DNA of 64,000 bases from Amycolatopsis saalfeldensis. GTDB lineage: Bacteria > Actinomycetota > Actinomycetes > Mycobacteriales > Pseudonocardiaceae. Numbering within the stretch: position 1 is the first letter of the stretch; every line of letters begins with the position of its first letter. Below the pieces are notes generated by a model. That model saw only the letters and a program-made list of their open reading frames with translations, did not search any database and was not told the DNA's origin. The DNA is taken from NCBI RefSeq assembly GCF_900110575.1, contig NZ_FOEF01000024.1, forward strand, positions 62,001 to 126,000, given 5' to 3'. The translations under genes were made by a program, and so were the position numbers. Positions 33,296 to 44,179 of this stretch are shown here, one piece after another.

Positions 33296-33300
33296 CCGCC

Positions 33301-36300
33301 TCAGCCGGTGATCTCGTCCGACGGCACCTCCAGCTCGGTGATCCGGAGGAAGCCGGTGGGGGTGTCCGGCGCCGGGCTGGTCAGGTCGAGCCGGAGTGAC
33401 GTGGTGCTGACCGGCTGGAACGTGATGGTGGTCGGCGCGTTCGACTGCGTCGCGAACCGCACCTGCTGATCGCGCGCCGGCAGCCAGCGGGCACCGTCCC
33501 AATAGGACACGGTGATCGACCGGGGCAGCACCAGTGAGGCGCTGATCGTGAAGTAGGCGACCACGGCGGCAACCCGCTGTCCTTCGGGCCAAGTCACCGA
33601 AACCCAGTCCGCGGCATGCGCCTTGCTCACCTCGGGCAGCGTGTAGGTCGCCGACTTGGTGTAGGAGTTCGACCAGCCGCCGGAGGTGGTGACGCCGTCG
33701 AGCAGGCCGGCCGGCACGCTGTCCGGGCTGCCGGAGTAGCCGGCGTCGGCCGTCGGCTTCGCCGGGCTGGTCACGAGTGCGATGTTCCGGTTGGGGACGA
33801 AGGAATCGGTGACCCGGACCGTCGCGGTGGCACGGCGGCCGGCCGCGCTGCCCCCGACCGTGAACTCACCGGGCCGGGCGTACTTCTCCTGGCCGACGCC
33901 GTCCCAGCTGACCGGCACGGTCTGGGTGACGCCATCGGTGTACCGCGCGACGACCACCGAGGGCAGGTACGGCGGCGCGCCGACCGGGGTCACCGTCGAA
34001 TACGGCTCGACCGCCGCGACCGCGTAGCTGGTCACCGTCGCGTGCGCGGGCACCGACGACCGCGGCACACTCCCGGTGAGTGAATACGTTGCCGCGCCGG
34101 AAGATCCCGTGCCGCTCCAGCGGACATCGAGGGGCGCGGTGGACCCGTCGGCGTACACGCCGGTGACCGTGGACGGCAGGGCCGGCGGAGTCCCCGCGAC
34201 GGTGCGGACGGACACCGGCTGGGTCGCCACGAGCCCGTGCGCCGAGCCGTCGGCCGCGAACACCGTGGCGGTCGCCGGGGCGAGACCGGGGCTGGTCGCG
34301 GTGACCGTGATCGCGCCGGGACGCGAGCCGGCCCGCACGATGACCAATGCCTTGCCGTTGAACGCGGTGTGCGTGGTGGAGGTGAAGCCCTCGCCGCTGT
34401 CCTCCTTGCCGTTGTCGGCACCGGCGAAGGAGCCGGCGCCGGACACACTGAAGGTGATCGCGTTGGCAGCGCCTGGGTTCACGACCCCGCCCTGATCGAC
34501 GACGTCGACGGTGACGTAGGCCAGCGCTTTGCCATCGGCGGGCAGCACGGGACGGTCCGCGGTGAGCCGCAGTGCGAGGGGCGGGCCGGCGGTGGTCAGC
34601 TCGTCGCGCGCCACCACCCGGCCGCGATCGTCTCGGGCGACACAGGACAGTTTCCCGGGCTGGAACGGCACCTTCCAGGTCAGGTGCAGCTTTCCGGTGC
34701 CGCCGTTCGGGCTGGTGTAGCTGCCGGACGGGAAGTTCTTGTCGTCACCGGTCGGCTCGGTCGTCTCCAGGTAGCGCGCACCGTCCACAGTGGTCTTGAC
34801 GTCGTAGGACCTCGTTCCGAGGGAGCGGCCGTTGAGCAGCAGTTCGACACTGCGCACGTTCGTGTAGGCCCGGACCTCGACCTCCTCGCCGTGCTCGTGG
34901 CCGGTCCAGTCCATCGGCACCAGGTGCACCATCGGCGCGGACGTCCACTGGGACTGGAACGCGAAGTAGGCGTCCTTGGCGAAGCCGGCCGTGTCGACCA
35001 GGCCGAAGGCGGAGGTCTTCACCGGGAACTGCGCGTACGGCGTCGGCTCGCCGATGTAGTCGGTGCCGGTCCAGACGAACTGCCCGCCGCTGTAACGCCG
35101 GTCCCGCTCGACCTTCAGCACGTATTCGTGGCTCATCGTCCACGACGAGAGGTTGTTGTCGTAGGCCGAGGGGAGCCGTTTGCCCGGGGTGTAGTTCTGG
35201 CCGGTGTTGACGTACGCCGGATCCTGGTAGACCCCGCGCGCGGAGGTGCACGACGAGGACTCCGACTCGAAGAACATCTTCGCCGGGTACCTCGCGTGCA
35301 TCGTGTCCATCACGCGCGCCGGCTCGTAGCTGAACCCGACCAGGTCGAGGTTCTGCAGCATCTGCTCGCCCGGCGAACCCGCCGCGGGCGGCTCGCGGTA
35401 CTGGTCGCAGTTCGCGGTGACCGGGCGGGTGGTGTCGATCTTCTTGACGCCGGCGATCAGCCGCTTCTCGATCGGGAGGCTCGCCGCCTCGGTGAAGTCG
35501 GGGATCTCGTTGCCGATCGACCACATGATCACCGCGGGGGAGTTCTTGGCCGCGTTGACCATCTCCGCGAGGTCGGCATCGGACCATTCGTCGAAGTACA
35601 GGTGGTAGTCGTAGTCGAGCTTGCCGACGTGCCAGCAGTCGAAGGCCTCGACCATCATCACGATGCCCAGCCGCTCGCAGACGTCGATCATCTCCGGCGA
35701 CGGGGGATTGTGCGAGGTCCGCAGGGCGTTGACGCCGGCCCGCTGGAGCGTGGTCAGCTGCCGCCACAGCGCGTCGTGGTTGTTGACCGAGCCGAGCGCG
35801 CCCTGGTCGTTGTGCAGGCAGACGCCCTGCAGCTTGAGGTGCTTGCCGTTGAGTGAGACACCCGTGTCGGGGTCGAAGCCCAGCCAGCGCACGCCGAACG
35901 TGGTGTCGTAGCTGTCCACGACTTTCTTGTCCAGCACCACTTCGCTGCGCAGCGTGTACAGGTACGGATCGGTGGTCGACCACAGGCGCGGGCTCGCGAG
36001 CTTGATCTCCGCGGTCGTGCCGTGGCCGGTGGCGACGGTGTGGCCGGCGGCGTCCCGGATCGTGGAGACCACCTCCGCCGGCGCGCCCTCGGCGCCTTCG
36101 AGCGTCGTCTCGACCCGTACGGTGGCGTAGCCGTTTTTGATGGTGGCGCCCAGATCCGGTGTGGTGACGAAGGTGCCCCACCGGCCGACGCGCACCGGGT
36201 GCGTCGCGGTCAGGTGCACGTTGCGGGTGATGCCGGTGCCGGAGTACCAGCGGCTGCTCGGCTGTTTGTTCTGCACCACGACGGCCAGCACGTTCGGCGT

Positions 36301-36831
36301 GCGGCCGTCGGTGTGGGCCTTGCCGGTGAGGTCGAAGCTGAATCCGGTGTAGCCGTACGGGTGATTGCCCAGCAATTCACCGTTGAGGTACACGTACGAA
36401 TTCATGTAGACGCCGTCGAAATCGACCGTGAGGTGCTTTCCGGTCATCGAAGCGGGCAGGGTGAACGTCTTTCGGTACCAGCCGAGCCCGCCGGGGAAAT
36501 AGCCGGTCCCGTCGCGCTGGCCGGGCTCCGGCTGCTGCTCGATGCTCCAGTCGTGCGGCAGGGCGAGCGGCCGCCACCCGGAGTCGTCGAACGCCGTCGC
36601 CGCGGCCTTCGGGTCGTCGGAGTTGCCGTACCGGCCGGACGGATCGGTGACGTCCTGGGTGTTCACCAGGTGGAATTTCCAGCCCTGGTTGAACTCGACG
36701 GTGCGCTCGCTCTGGTCGAGCACGCCGCCGGCGGCCGCGGAGGCGCTCGGCTGGTCCAGTCCCCAAGCCAGCGCGGACCCCACCGCGGCGGCACCCGTAC
36801 CGGTCATGAACGTCCTGCGGTCAAGTTCCAC
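33301..36831 (-). CDS. Tat-exported GH2 beta-galactosidase with C-terminal Ig-like/CBM modules
   Basis: A 1,176-residue enzyme. The N-terminus has a twin-arginine signal (DRRTFMTG, then hydrophobic AAAVGSALAWGL), so it is exported folded. A sugar-binding jelly roll (about 50-200) and Ig-like domain precede the GH2 barrel (about 310-600). Acid/base E442 is in IGNEIPD and the nucleophile is E522 or E524 in FFESES. C-terminal to the barrel are DUF4982-like and bacterial Ig-like modules and a final discoidin-type domain (about 1030-1175). GTG 36831 has GGGGAG upstream. It likely removes beta-galactosyl units from plant or microbial polymers outside the cell; exact linkage unknown. Confidence 0.9.
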   Translation of the reverse strand: MELDRRTFMTGTGAAAVGSALAWGLDQPSASAAAGGVLDQSERTVEFNQGWKFHLVNTQDVTDPSGRYGNSDDPKAAATAFDDSGWRPLALPHDWSIEQQPEPGQRDGTGYFPGGLGWYRKTFTLPASMTGKHLTVDFDGVYMNSYVYLNGELLGNHPYGYTGFSFDLTGKAHTDGRTPNVLAVVVQNKQPSSRWYSGTGITRNVHLTATHPVRVGRWGTFVTTPDLGATIKNGYATVRVETTLEGAEGAPAEVVSTIRDAAGHTVATGHGTTAEIKLASPRLWSTTDPYLYTLRSEVVLDKKVVDSYDTTFGVRWLGFDPDTGVSLNGKHLKLQGVCLHNDQGALGSVNNHDALWRQLTTLQRAGVNALRTSHNPPSPEMIDVCERLGIVMMVEAFDCWHVGKLDYDYHLYFDEWSDADLAEMVNAAKNSPAVIMWSIGNEIPDFTEAASLPIEKRLIAGVKKIDTTRPVTANCDQYREPPAAGSPGEQMLQNLDLVGFSYEPARVMDTMHARYPAKMFFESESSSCTSARGVYQDPAYVNTGQNYTPGKRLPSAYDNNLSSWTMSHEYVLKVERDRRYSGGQFVWTGTDYIGEPTPYAQFPVKTSAFGLVDTAGFAKDAYFAFQSQWTSAPMVHLVPMDWTGHEHGEEVEVRAYTNVRSVELLLNGRSLGTRSYDVKTTVDGARYLETTEPTGDDKNFPSGSYTSPNGGTGKLHLTWKVPFQPGKLSCVARDDRGRVVARDELTTAGPPLALRLTADRPVLPADGKALAYVTVDVVDQGGVVNPGAANAITFSVSGAGSFAGADNGKEDSGEGFTSTTHTAFNGKALVIVRAGSRPGAITVTATSPGLAPATATVFAADGSAHGLVATQPVSVRTVAGTPPALPSTVTGVYADGSTAPLDVRWSGTGSSGAATYSLTGSVPRSSVPAHATVTSYAVAAVEPYSTVTPVGAPPYLPSVVVARYTDGVTQTVPVSWDGVGQEKYARPGEFTVGGSAAGRRATATVRVTDSFVPNRNIALVTSPAKPTADAGYSGSPDSVPAGLLDGVTTSGGWSNSYTKSATYTLPEVSKAHAADWVSVTWPEGQRVAAVVAYFTISASLVLPRSITVSYWDGARWLPARDQQVRFATQSNAPTTITFQPVSTTSLRLDLTSPAPDTPTGFLRITELEVPSDEITG

Positions 36832-36981
36832 GACGAACTCCCCACCTCAAGAACCACCTACAACGAACAACACTAAACCAGATCGAACAACGGTGGAAGT
36901 GCCCTTGCTACTTCCGGATTGGTGGACATGGAGTAATTGCCGTTCGGCCATTCGGCGCACATTTCCGGAGAATGGCGAGCC

Positions 36982-38376
36982 TCAGCTGTCGAACCCGAAG
37001 CCGACGCGGTCCATGGCCTTGAGCCAGAGGTTGCGGCGCCCGCCCCGGCGGTCGGCGCGGGCGAGGGCGAGCTGGGTGAGCCGGACGCCGGTCCAGCGCA
37101 GCGGCTCGGGCGGGAACGGCATGGGCTTGGTGGTCACCATGGTGGTCCGGGTCCGTTCGGTGGGCACCCCGGACAGGAGGTCGAGCATGACGTCCGCGGC
37201 GAAGCGGGTGGCCCCGACCCCGAGGCCGGTGTGGCCCGCCGCGTAGGCCACCTTCCCGCGCGCGGCCGTGCCGTAGAACGCGCTGAACCGGGTGCACGTG
37301 TCGATCGCGCCACCCCAGGCGTGGCTGAACCGCAGCCCTTCGAGCTGCGGGAAGGTGCGGAAGAAATTGGCGGCCAGCGAGCGGAGCGTCCGCGGCCGGG
37401 TGTCGTGCTCCGCGCGGACCCGGCCGCGGTAGTGGTACACGGCGTCGTAGCCGCCCCAGAGGATGCGGTGGTCGGCGGTCATCCGGTAGTAGTGGAACTT
37501 GCTGCCGGTGTCGGCGAGGCCTTGACGGCCCTCCCAGCCGATCGCCGCCTGCTGCGCCTCGCTGAGCGGTTCGGTCATCAGCGCGTAGTCGTAGACCGGG
37601 ATGGTGTAGGGCCGGACCCGCCGCAGCGGCGAGCGGAAGGCGTTGGTGCCCAGCACGGCGTTGCGCGCCAGGACGGTGCCGAACCCGGTCCGGGCCGTCA
37701 CGCCGCGGTCGTCGTGGTCGAGCGCGGTCACCGGGCTGGACTCGAAGATGCGGACGCCGAGCCGTTCGCAGGCCTCGGCCAGTCCCCAGGCGAGCTTGGC
37801 CGGGTGGACGAGGGCGACCCCGTCGGGATCGGACACCCCGGCCAGGTAGGTCGGCGAATGCACTTCGGCACGCACGCGGGCGCCGTCCAGGACCTCCATC
37901 TTCTTCCCGCAGCGGGCGGCCAGCTCGGCGGTGTGGTGCAGCTGCGCGATCTGGTGGGGGTCGGTGGCCACGGTGATCTCGCCGCTGCGGCGCCAGTCGC
38001 AGTCGATGCCGTAGCGGGCGAGGGTGTCCTCGATGCCCTGGAGGTTCTCGGCGCCCAGGCGTTCGAGCAGGGCGAGTTCTCCGGGCCACCGGCGGTCGCC
38101 GTTGGGCAGGCCGTGGGTGAGGCTGGAACTGCAGAAGCCGCCGTTGCGGCCCGAGGCCGCCCAGCCGATCCGGTTGCCCTCCAGCAGGACGACGTCACGG
38201 GCCGGGTCGCGTTCCTTGGCCAGCAGCGCACTCCACAGGCCCGAGTAGCCGCCGCCGACGACCACCAGGTCGGCCGAGGTGTCCGCGACCAGCGCGGGCC
38301 GGGGGCGCGGGCGGCCCGGGTCCTGCAGCCAGAACGGCTCGAACAGGACGTCGCGCAGGGACGCGGTGGTGTTCAT
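36982..38376 (-). CDS. FAD-dependent amine/amino-acid oxidoreductase (DAO family)
   Basis: A 464-residue flavoprotein. The dinucleotide-binding motif VVVGGGYSGLWSALL (about residues 37-51) and ATG motif near the end (AYAAGHTGLGVGATRF, about 384-399) mark the DAO/PuuB-like fold. Possible substrates are D-amino acids, N-alkyl amino acids or gamma-glutamyl amines. It is the last gene of the dpp-type operon, 38 bp after the S9 peptidase gene, so it probably oxidises a product of imported peptide breakdown. ATG 38376 follows AAAGGA at a rather long 12 nt. Confidence 0.85.
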   Translation of the reverse strand: MNTTASLRDVLFEPFWLQDPGRPRPRPALVADTSADLVVVGGGYSGLWSALLAKERDPARDVVLLEGNRIGWAASGRNGGFCSSSLTHGLPNGDRRWPGELALLERLGAENLQGIEDTLARYGIDCDWRRSGEITVATDPHQIAQLHHTAELAARCGKKMEVLDGARVRAEVHSPTYLAGVSDPDGVALVHPAKLAWGLAEACERLGVRIFESSPVTALDHDDRGVTARTGFGTVLARNAVLGTNAFRSPLRRVRPYTIPVYDYALMTEPLSEAQQAAIGWEGRQGLADTGSKFHYYRMTADHRILWGGYDAVYHYRGRVRAEHDTRPRTLRSLAANFFRTFPQLEGLRFSHAWGGAIDTCTRFSAFYGTAARGKVAYAAGHTGLGVGATRFAADVMLDLLSGVPTERTRTTMVTTKPMPFPPEPLRWTGVRLTQLALARADRRGGRRNLWLKAMDRVGFGFDS

Positions 38377-38414
38377 GGGGAAAGTGGTCCTTTCGGCTTC
38401 GAGGTGGGGCCGGG

Positions 38415-40274
38415 TCACCGCTGCGACCAGCGCTGCCCGCGCAGGGCCCGCCGCACGAGGCCGAGTTCGCGCTCGTGGGCCTCGAGCATCGCCACGGTGC
38501 TGGTGGTCTCGTGCCCGCCCTCGAACCAGTCGAGCACCGCGTCGCCGCCGGCCGCGGTCAGCCGGCGGACGTATTCGCCCGCCTGGCGCGCGGGGGTCCG
38601 GGAGTCCGCACGGCCCTGGCTCAGCAGCACCGGCGCGCGGACCTGCTCGACGTAGGTCAGCGGTGAGCTGTAGGCGAACCGCTCGGGCGCGGACTCCGGG
38701 GTGCCGCCGATGAACCCGCGCCACGCCGCCTGCAGCGCGGGCGCCATGTCGTCGTAGGCCAGCCGCCAGTCGGCCATCGCCACGGACGCGAGCCCGCCGG
38801 CGAAGAGGCCCGGCAGCCGGCCGAGGCTGAGCAGCGTCATGAAGCCGCCGTAGGACGCGCCGGCGATGAACACCTCGGCCGCGATTCCCTGATCCACCAG
38901 CCAGTTCCGGGCCGCTTCCACGTCTTCCAGCTCACGGTCGCCGACCGCGCCCCAGAAGCCCTCGCGGAACTTCCGCCCGAACGTCACCGAGCCCCGGTAG
39001 TTCAGCGAAGCGAAGCCGAACCCCTCGTCGAGCCAGGCCTGCGCGGACGGGTCGTAACCATCCACTGTGACCAGATTCGGTCCACCGTGGATGTACAGGA
39101 TGGTCGGCACCGGACCGGTCGCCGACGGCGGCCGCGCGGCCCACAGCTGGAGCTTCGTGCCGTCCTTGGAGACGACACGCTCGGACTTCAGCCGAGTGCC
39201 GGGCACGATCGGCCCCGGTTCGAGGCGCGTCTTCGGCTCGCGCCGTGTGGCGTCGAGGGAAAGGACTTCCAACGGCCGGTCGAACCGCTGGCGCACCAGC
39301 CGGATCTCGTTGCCGGGGCCGTAGTGCGAAGCCCAGTAGCAGGGCAGCGGGCTGGCGACGTCGGGGCTGAAGTAGGCGCCGTCCGGATGGTCCACACGGG
39401 ACAGTCCGGCGGTGGCCAGGTCGTACTCGTAGAGCCGGTGGATGCCTTCGTCGACGTGGGCGAGCAGCAGGAGGCCGGCGTCGTCGGACCAGTCGAGGGT
39501 GACGAGGTCTCCGGTCAATTCGGGTGCGTCGACGTCGATGCGCGCCCCGGTCAGCGGATGCCAGACCGCGGGCCGGGCGAAGCCGGAGCGCTCGGTGCTG
39601 ACCAGGAGCCGCGGATCACCGGGCACGGGGGAGAACCGGACCGCTCGGACCGGCGCTTCGGGCCCGTCGGAGAGCATGGCGAGGACGGCGCCGTCCCGGT
39701 CGGCCACGGTGACGGCGAACCGGCGGGTGCCGGGGTTGTGGTCGGTGGTGTCGATGCTGGCGTACGCGCCGTCGGCGGAGACGCGGCTGTTCCAGGCTTC
39801 GTTGCGGGTCTGGTAAAGGCGGCGCGGTTGCCCGCCGGACGGCAGCAGCCAGAGCCCGAAGCCGTCTTCGGCGGACGCGGCGATCACGATCGCCGAACCG
39901 TCCTGGGCGACGTCGCTGCCGCGCAGCACGTACTCGGGCAGGCCGGGGGTGAGGTCGGTGCCGGGGCCGCCGTCGGCCGGAAACGACCACAGGTGACCGA
40001 TCTCGGCACCGGTTTCGTCGCTCAGCATGAGCACCGAGCGGCCGTCCGGTCCCGGCGCCGGGCAGTCGACGAGCGCCGGCAGCCCGCCCACGGGCGTGAT
40101 CGCGCCGGTCTCCGGGTCCCAAAAGGACACTTCCCGGCCCGCCTTGCCCACGGCCAGCACGAGTTCGAGGCCGCCGCCGCCCGGGCTCCGGGTGCTGCTG
40201 ACCCGGATGGGGACCTCGAACCGGGCGCGCCAGCCGGTGGCGTGCGCTTCGGACGAGCGCGGTTCAGACGACAT
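38415..40274 (-). CDS. S9-family prolyl-oligopeptidase-like peptidase
   Basis: A 619-residue cytosolic peptidase without a signal. The first 370 residues form a beta-propeller that admits only short peptides. The alpha/beta-hydrolase domain has nucleophile S474 in GASYGG, Asp in GRADSRTP and H588 in GGHET. Family members cut oligopeptides (acylaminoacyl or dipeptidyl specificity). It overlaps the ATPase gene upstream by 11 bp, so the peptidase is made with the transporter and probably degrades what it imports. Confidence 0.9.
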   Translation of the reverse strand: MSSEPRSSEAHATGWRARFEVPIRVSSTRSPGGGGLELVLAVGKAGREVSFWDPETGAITPVGGLPALVDCPAPGPDGRSVLMLSDETGAEIGHLWSFPADGGPGTDLTPGLPEYVLRGSDVAQDGSAIVIAASAEDGFGLWLLPSGGQPRRLYQTRNEAWNSRVSADGAYASIDTTDHNPGTRRFAVTVADRDGAVLAMLSDGPEAPVRAVRFSPVPGDPRLLVSTERSGFARPAVWHPLTGARIDVDAPELTGDLVTLDWSDDAGLLLLAHVDEGIHRLYEYDLATAGLSRVDHPDGAYFSPDVASPLPCYWASHYGPGNEIRLVRQRFDRPLEVLSLDATRREPKTRLEPGPIVPGTRLKSERVVSKDGTKLQLWAARPPSATGPVPTILYIHGGPNLVTVDGYDPSAQAWLDEGFGFASLNYRGSVTFGRKFREGFWGAVGDRELEDVEAARNWLVDQGIAAEVFIAGASYGGFMTLLSLGRLPGLFAGGLASVAMADWRLAYDDMAPALQAAWRGFIGGTPESAPERFAYSSPLTYVEQVRAPVLLSQGRADSRTPARQAGEYVRRLTAAGGDAVLDWFEGGHETTSTVAMLEAHERELGLVRRALRGQRWSQR

Positions 40275-41255
40275 GGCGCAACTCCTTGTGGTGACAGGCG
40301 GCCTGGTGGCCGCGTTCGTCGGTCAGCAGGGCGGGGACCTCGTCGGCGCAGACCTGGGTGGCCTTCCAACACCGGGTCCGGAAGCGGCAGCCGGACGGCG
40401 GGTCGGCCGGGCTGGGCAGCTCGCCCGAGAGCACCAGGCGGGTCCGCGCGCGTTCGACCCGCGGGTCCGGCACCGGGACCGCGGACAGCAGCGCCTGGGT
40501 GTACGGGTGCTGCGGGCGCTCGTACAGCTCGTCGGCGGGAGCCTGCTCGACGATCCGGCCCAGGTACATCACGGCGACCTCGTCGCTGACGTGCCGGACC
40601 ACGGCGAGGTCGTGCGCGATGAGCAGGTAGGTCAGCCCCAGCCGGTCCTGCAGCCGCTCCAGGAGGTTGAGCACCCCGGCCTGGATGCTCACGTCCAGCG
40701 CGCTGACCGGCTCGTCCAGCACGAGCACGTCCGGGTCGACCGCGAGGGCGCGGGCGATGCCGACGCGCTGGCGCTGCCCGCCGGAGAACTCGTGCGGGAA
40801 GCGGCCGGCGTGCTCGGGGTCGAGCCCGACCAGCTCCAGCAGCTCGTGCACCCGCTCGTTTTCGTGGCCGCGGTGCAGGTGGTGGATCTGCAGCGCCTCG
40901 CCGATGATCGCGCCGATCGTCATCCGCGGGTTCAGCGAGGCGTACGGGTCCTGGAAGACCATCTGGATCCGGCGCCGCGCCGTCCGCAGCGGCTCCGGGC
41001 CGAGCGCGGTGAAGTCCTCGCCGTCGAGCAGGACGCGGCCGGCGGTGGGCTCGACCAGCCGGACCAGGCAGCTCGCCAGGGTGCTCTTGCCGCAGCCGGT
41101 TTCCCCGACCAGGCCCAGGGTTTTGCCCCGGCCGATGGTGAAACCGACCTCGGACACGGCCTGCACGGAGCCGGTACGGCGGCGGCGCAGCCCGGACCGG
41201 ATCGGGTACTCCTTGACCAGTCCGGCGACGACCAGCCCGCCGGTGCCGGGCGCGG

Positions 41256-41259
<4 letters not shown>
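40264..41259 (-). CDS. Oligopeptide ABC transporter ATPase, DppF/OppF type
   Basis: A 331-residue ATPase with Walker A GETGCGKST, signature FSGGQRQRV, Walker B VLVLDEPVSALD, switch region LIAHDL, and the oligopeptide-family C-terminal cysteine motif (CRFRTRCWKATQVC, later ACHH) typical of Dpp/Opp ATPases. It pairs with the preceding ATPase. ATG 41259 overlaps the upstream stop by 4 bp. Confidence 0.93.
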
Positions 41260-42238
<979 letters not shown>

Positions 42239-42242
<4 letters not shown>

Positions 42243-43102
42243 GGCCGGGCTCCTTGGGGGTCGAGCGCGTCTCGCAGGCCGTCGCCCACGAAGTTGATGG
42301 CGATGGCGGTGAGCAGGATGAACAGGCCGGGGAAATAGAGCAGGTACACCTTGTCCGTGCCGATCAGCCCGGACGCCTGGCTCAGCATGTTCCCCCAGCT
42401 GGTCTCGGGTGGCTGGACGCCGTAGCCGAGGAAGCTGAGCGTGGATTCGATGATCACCGCGGTGGCCGCGCCCAGCGAGGTGTTGACCGCGATGACACCG
42501 GTGAGGTTGGGCAGGATGTGGCGGAGCACGATACGCCCGCGCCGGGCGCCGAGCACCTTGGCGGCGGCGACGTATTCCTTCTCCCGCAACGAAAGCACCT
42601 GCCCGCGCACGACACGGGCGACGTAGGTCCAGAACAGCGAGGCGAGCACCAGCACGATGGTGGCCGGGGACTTGCCGAAGCCCTGGAGCGCCAGCGCGAG
42701 CACGACGATCGCCGGGACGACCAGGAACAGGTCGGTGACCCGCATGACGACCTCGTCGACCCAGCCGCCGAAGTAACCCGCCACCGCGCCGAGCGTGGTG
42801 CCGAGCGCGGTCGCCAGCACCGCCACGGAAAGCCCGATCGCGAGGGAAATCCTCCCTGCGTAAAGGATTTCGCTGAGGTAATCGCGGCCGAGTTCGTCGG
42901 TGCCGAGCCAATGCGCACCCGAGGGCAAGGCCGGGCCGAGGGCGAGGTCCTGGGCGTTGCGCGCGAACGGCGCGATCCAGTCCGCGCCGAAGCAGCAGAC
43001 CAGGAGCACGGCGAGCACGCTCAGCCCGGCCACGGCGAGTTTGTGCCGCAGGAACCGGCGGCGGGCGAGCTGCCACTGGGTGCGGGCGGGGGCACTGGTC
43101 AT
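42239..43102 (-). CDS. Oligopeptide ABC transporter permease, DppC type
   Basis: A 287-residue permease. The N-terminal helix is followed by the DppC-type HWLGTDELGRDYLSEIL segment. Six helices and the ATPase-docking loop EYVAAAKVLGARRGRIVLRHILPN are visible. It works with the DppB-type protein. Start and stop overlap both neighbours. Confidence 0.93.
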
Positions 43103-44064
43103 CGGAGCCTCACGCGGGGGTCGAGCAGGGCGTAGGAGATGTCGGCCAGCAGGTTGAACCCGATCACCGCGACCGCGATCACCAGCATCCACGGCACCAG
43201 CACGAAAACGTCGCCCGACAGCAGGGAGTCGAGGAACAGCCGTCCCATGCCCTGGATCGCGAAGACCTGCTCGGTGACGACCAGCCCGCCGAAGAGAATG
43301 CCGGCGTCGACCGCGGCGACGGTGACGAACGGGCCGAGCGCGGTCCGCAGCGCGTGCCCGAGGATCACCTGGCGGCGCGGCACCCCCTTGGCCCTGGCGG
43401 TCCGGACGTAGTCGCTGGCCAGCGTTTCGAGCATGGTCGTGCGGGTGTAGCGGCTCCAGCTGGCGACCAGGCCGACCGTCAGGGTCAGCACCGGCAGCAC
43501 GAGGTGGCGGGCGTAATCGCCGATCCCGCCGCCGCCCGGCGAGTGCAGGCCGACGAAGTACAGCGGCGGGTCGTTCAGGCCGAACTGCTGCTGCGGCCAC
43601 GCCGCCAGCAGCTGGATCAGGATCAGCCCGAGCCAGAACGGCGGCATCGCGACCCCGAGGTAGGACAGCCCGGTCAGCGCGAAGTCGCCCGCCGAGTACT
43701 GCCGCACCGCCGAGTAGACGCCGACGGCCAGCGCCACCAGGCCCGCGAACAGCGCGCCCCAGAACACCAGCTGCAGCGTCGTGCCGAGCGAGGGCAGGAT
43801 CAGGTCCCGCACGGCGCCGCCGGTCCGGGTGCTCACCCCCCAGTCACCGGACGCGAACGCCTTGAGCCACAACCAGTACTGCACCGGGACCGGCCGGTCG
43901 AGGCCCAGCCGGGCGGTTTCGCGGGCGATCACCGTCGGGTCGGGGATCGAGCGCAGTTTCGCGAGCGGGTCGAAGGTGACCCGCACCGCCCAGAAGAGCA
44001 GGAAGGACGCGACGAGCACCACCGGCACGGAGTACAGCAGGCGCCGCAGCGCGTATGTGAGCAT
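43099..44064 (-). CDS. Oligopeptide ABC transporter permease, DppB type
   Basis: A 321-residue permease with the family N-terminus (YALRRLLYSVPVVLVASFLLF), six helices, and the docking loop DYVRTARAKGVPRRQVILGHALR. A strong AAGGAGGT sits ahead of ATG 44064. It lies 115 bp after the visible stop of the binding-protein gene, but only about 31 bp after the in-frame second stop at 44096, which supports that being the original gene end. Confidence 0.93.
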   Translation of the reverse strand: MLTYALRRLLYSVPVVLVASFLLFWAVRVTFDPLAKLRSIPDPTVIARETARLGLDRPVPVQYWLWLKAFASGDWGVSTRTGGAVRDLILPSLGTTLQLVFWGALFAGLVALAVGVYSAVRQYSAGDFALTGLSYLGVAMPPFWLGLILIQLLAAWPQQQFGLNDPPLYFVGLHSPGGGGIGDYARHLVLPVLTLTVGLVASWSRYTRTTMLETLASDYVRTARAKGVPRRQVILGHALRTALGPFVTVAAVDAGILFGGLVVTEQVFAIQGMGRLFLDSLLSGDVFVLVPWMLVIAVAVIGFNLLADISYALLDPRVRLR

Positions 44065-44179
44065 CTGACCTCCTTGTCCTGTAAGAGATTCCGGCTCAGG
44101 CGGCGAGGCCCCATTGGGCGAGGTTCCACCACGGGCCGCTCGCCGGGTTGATGGACAGCGGGCCGCCGATCTTCTTGTT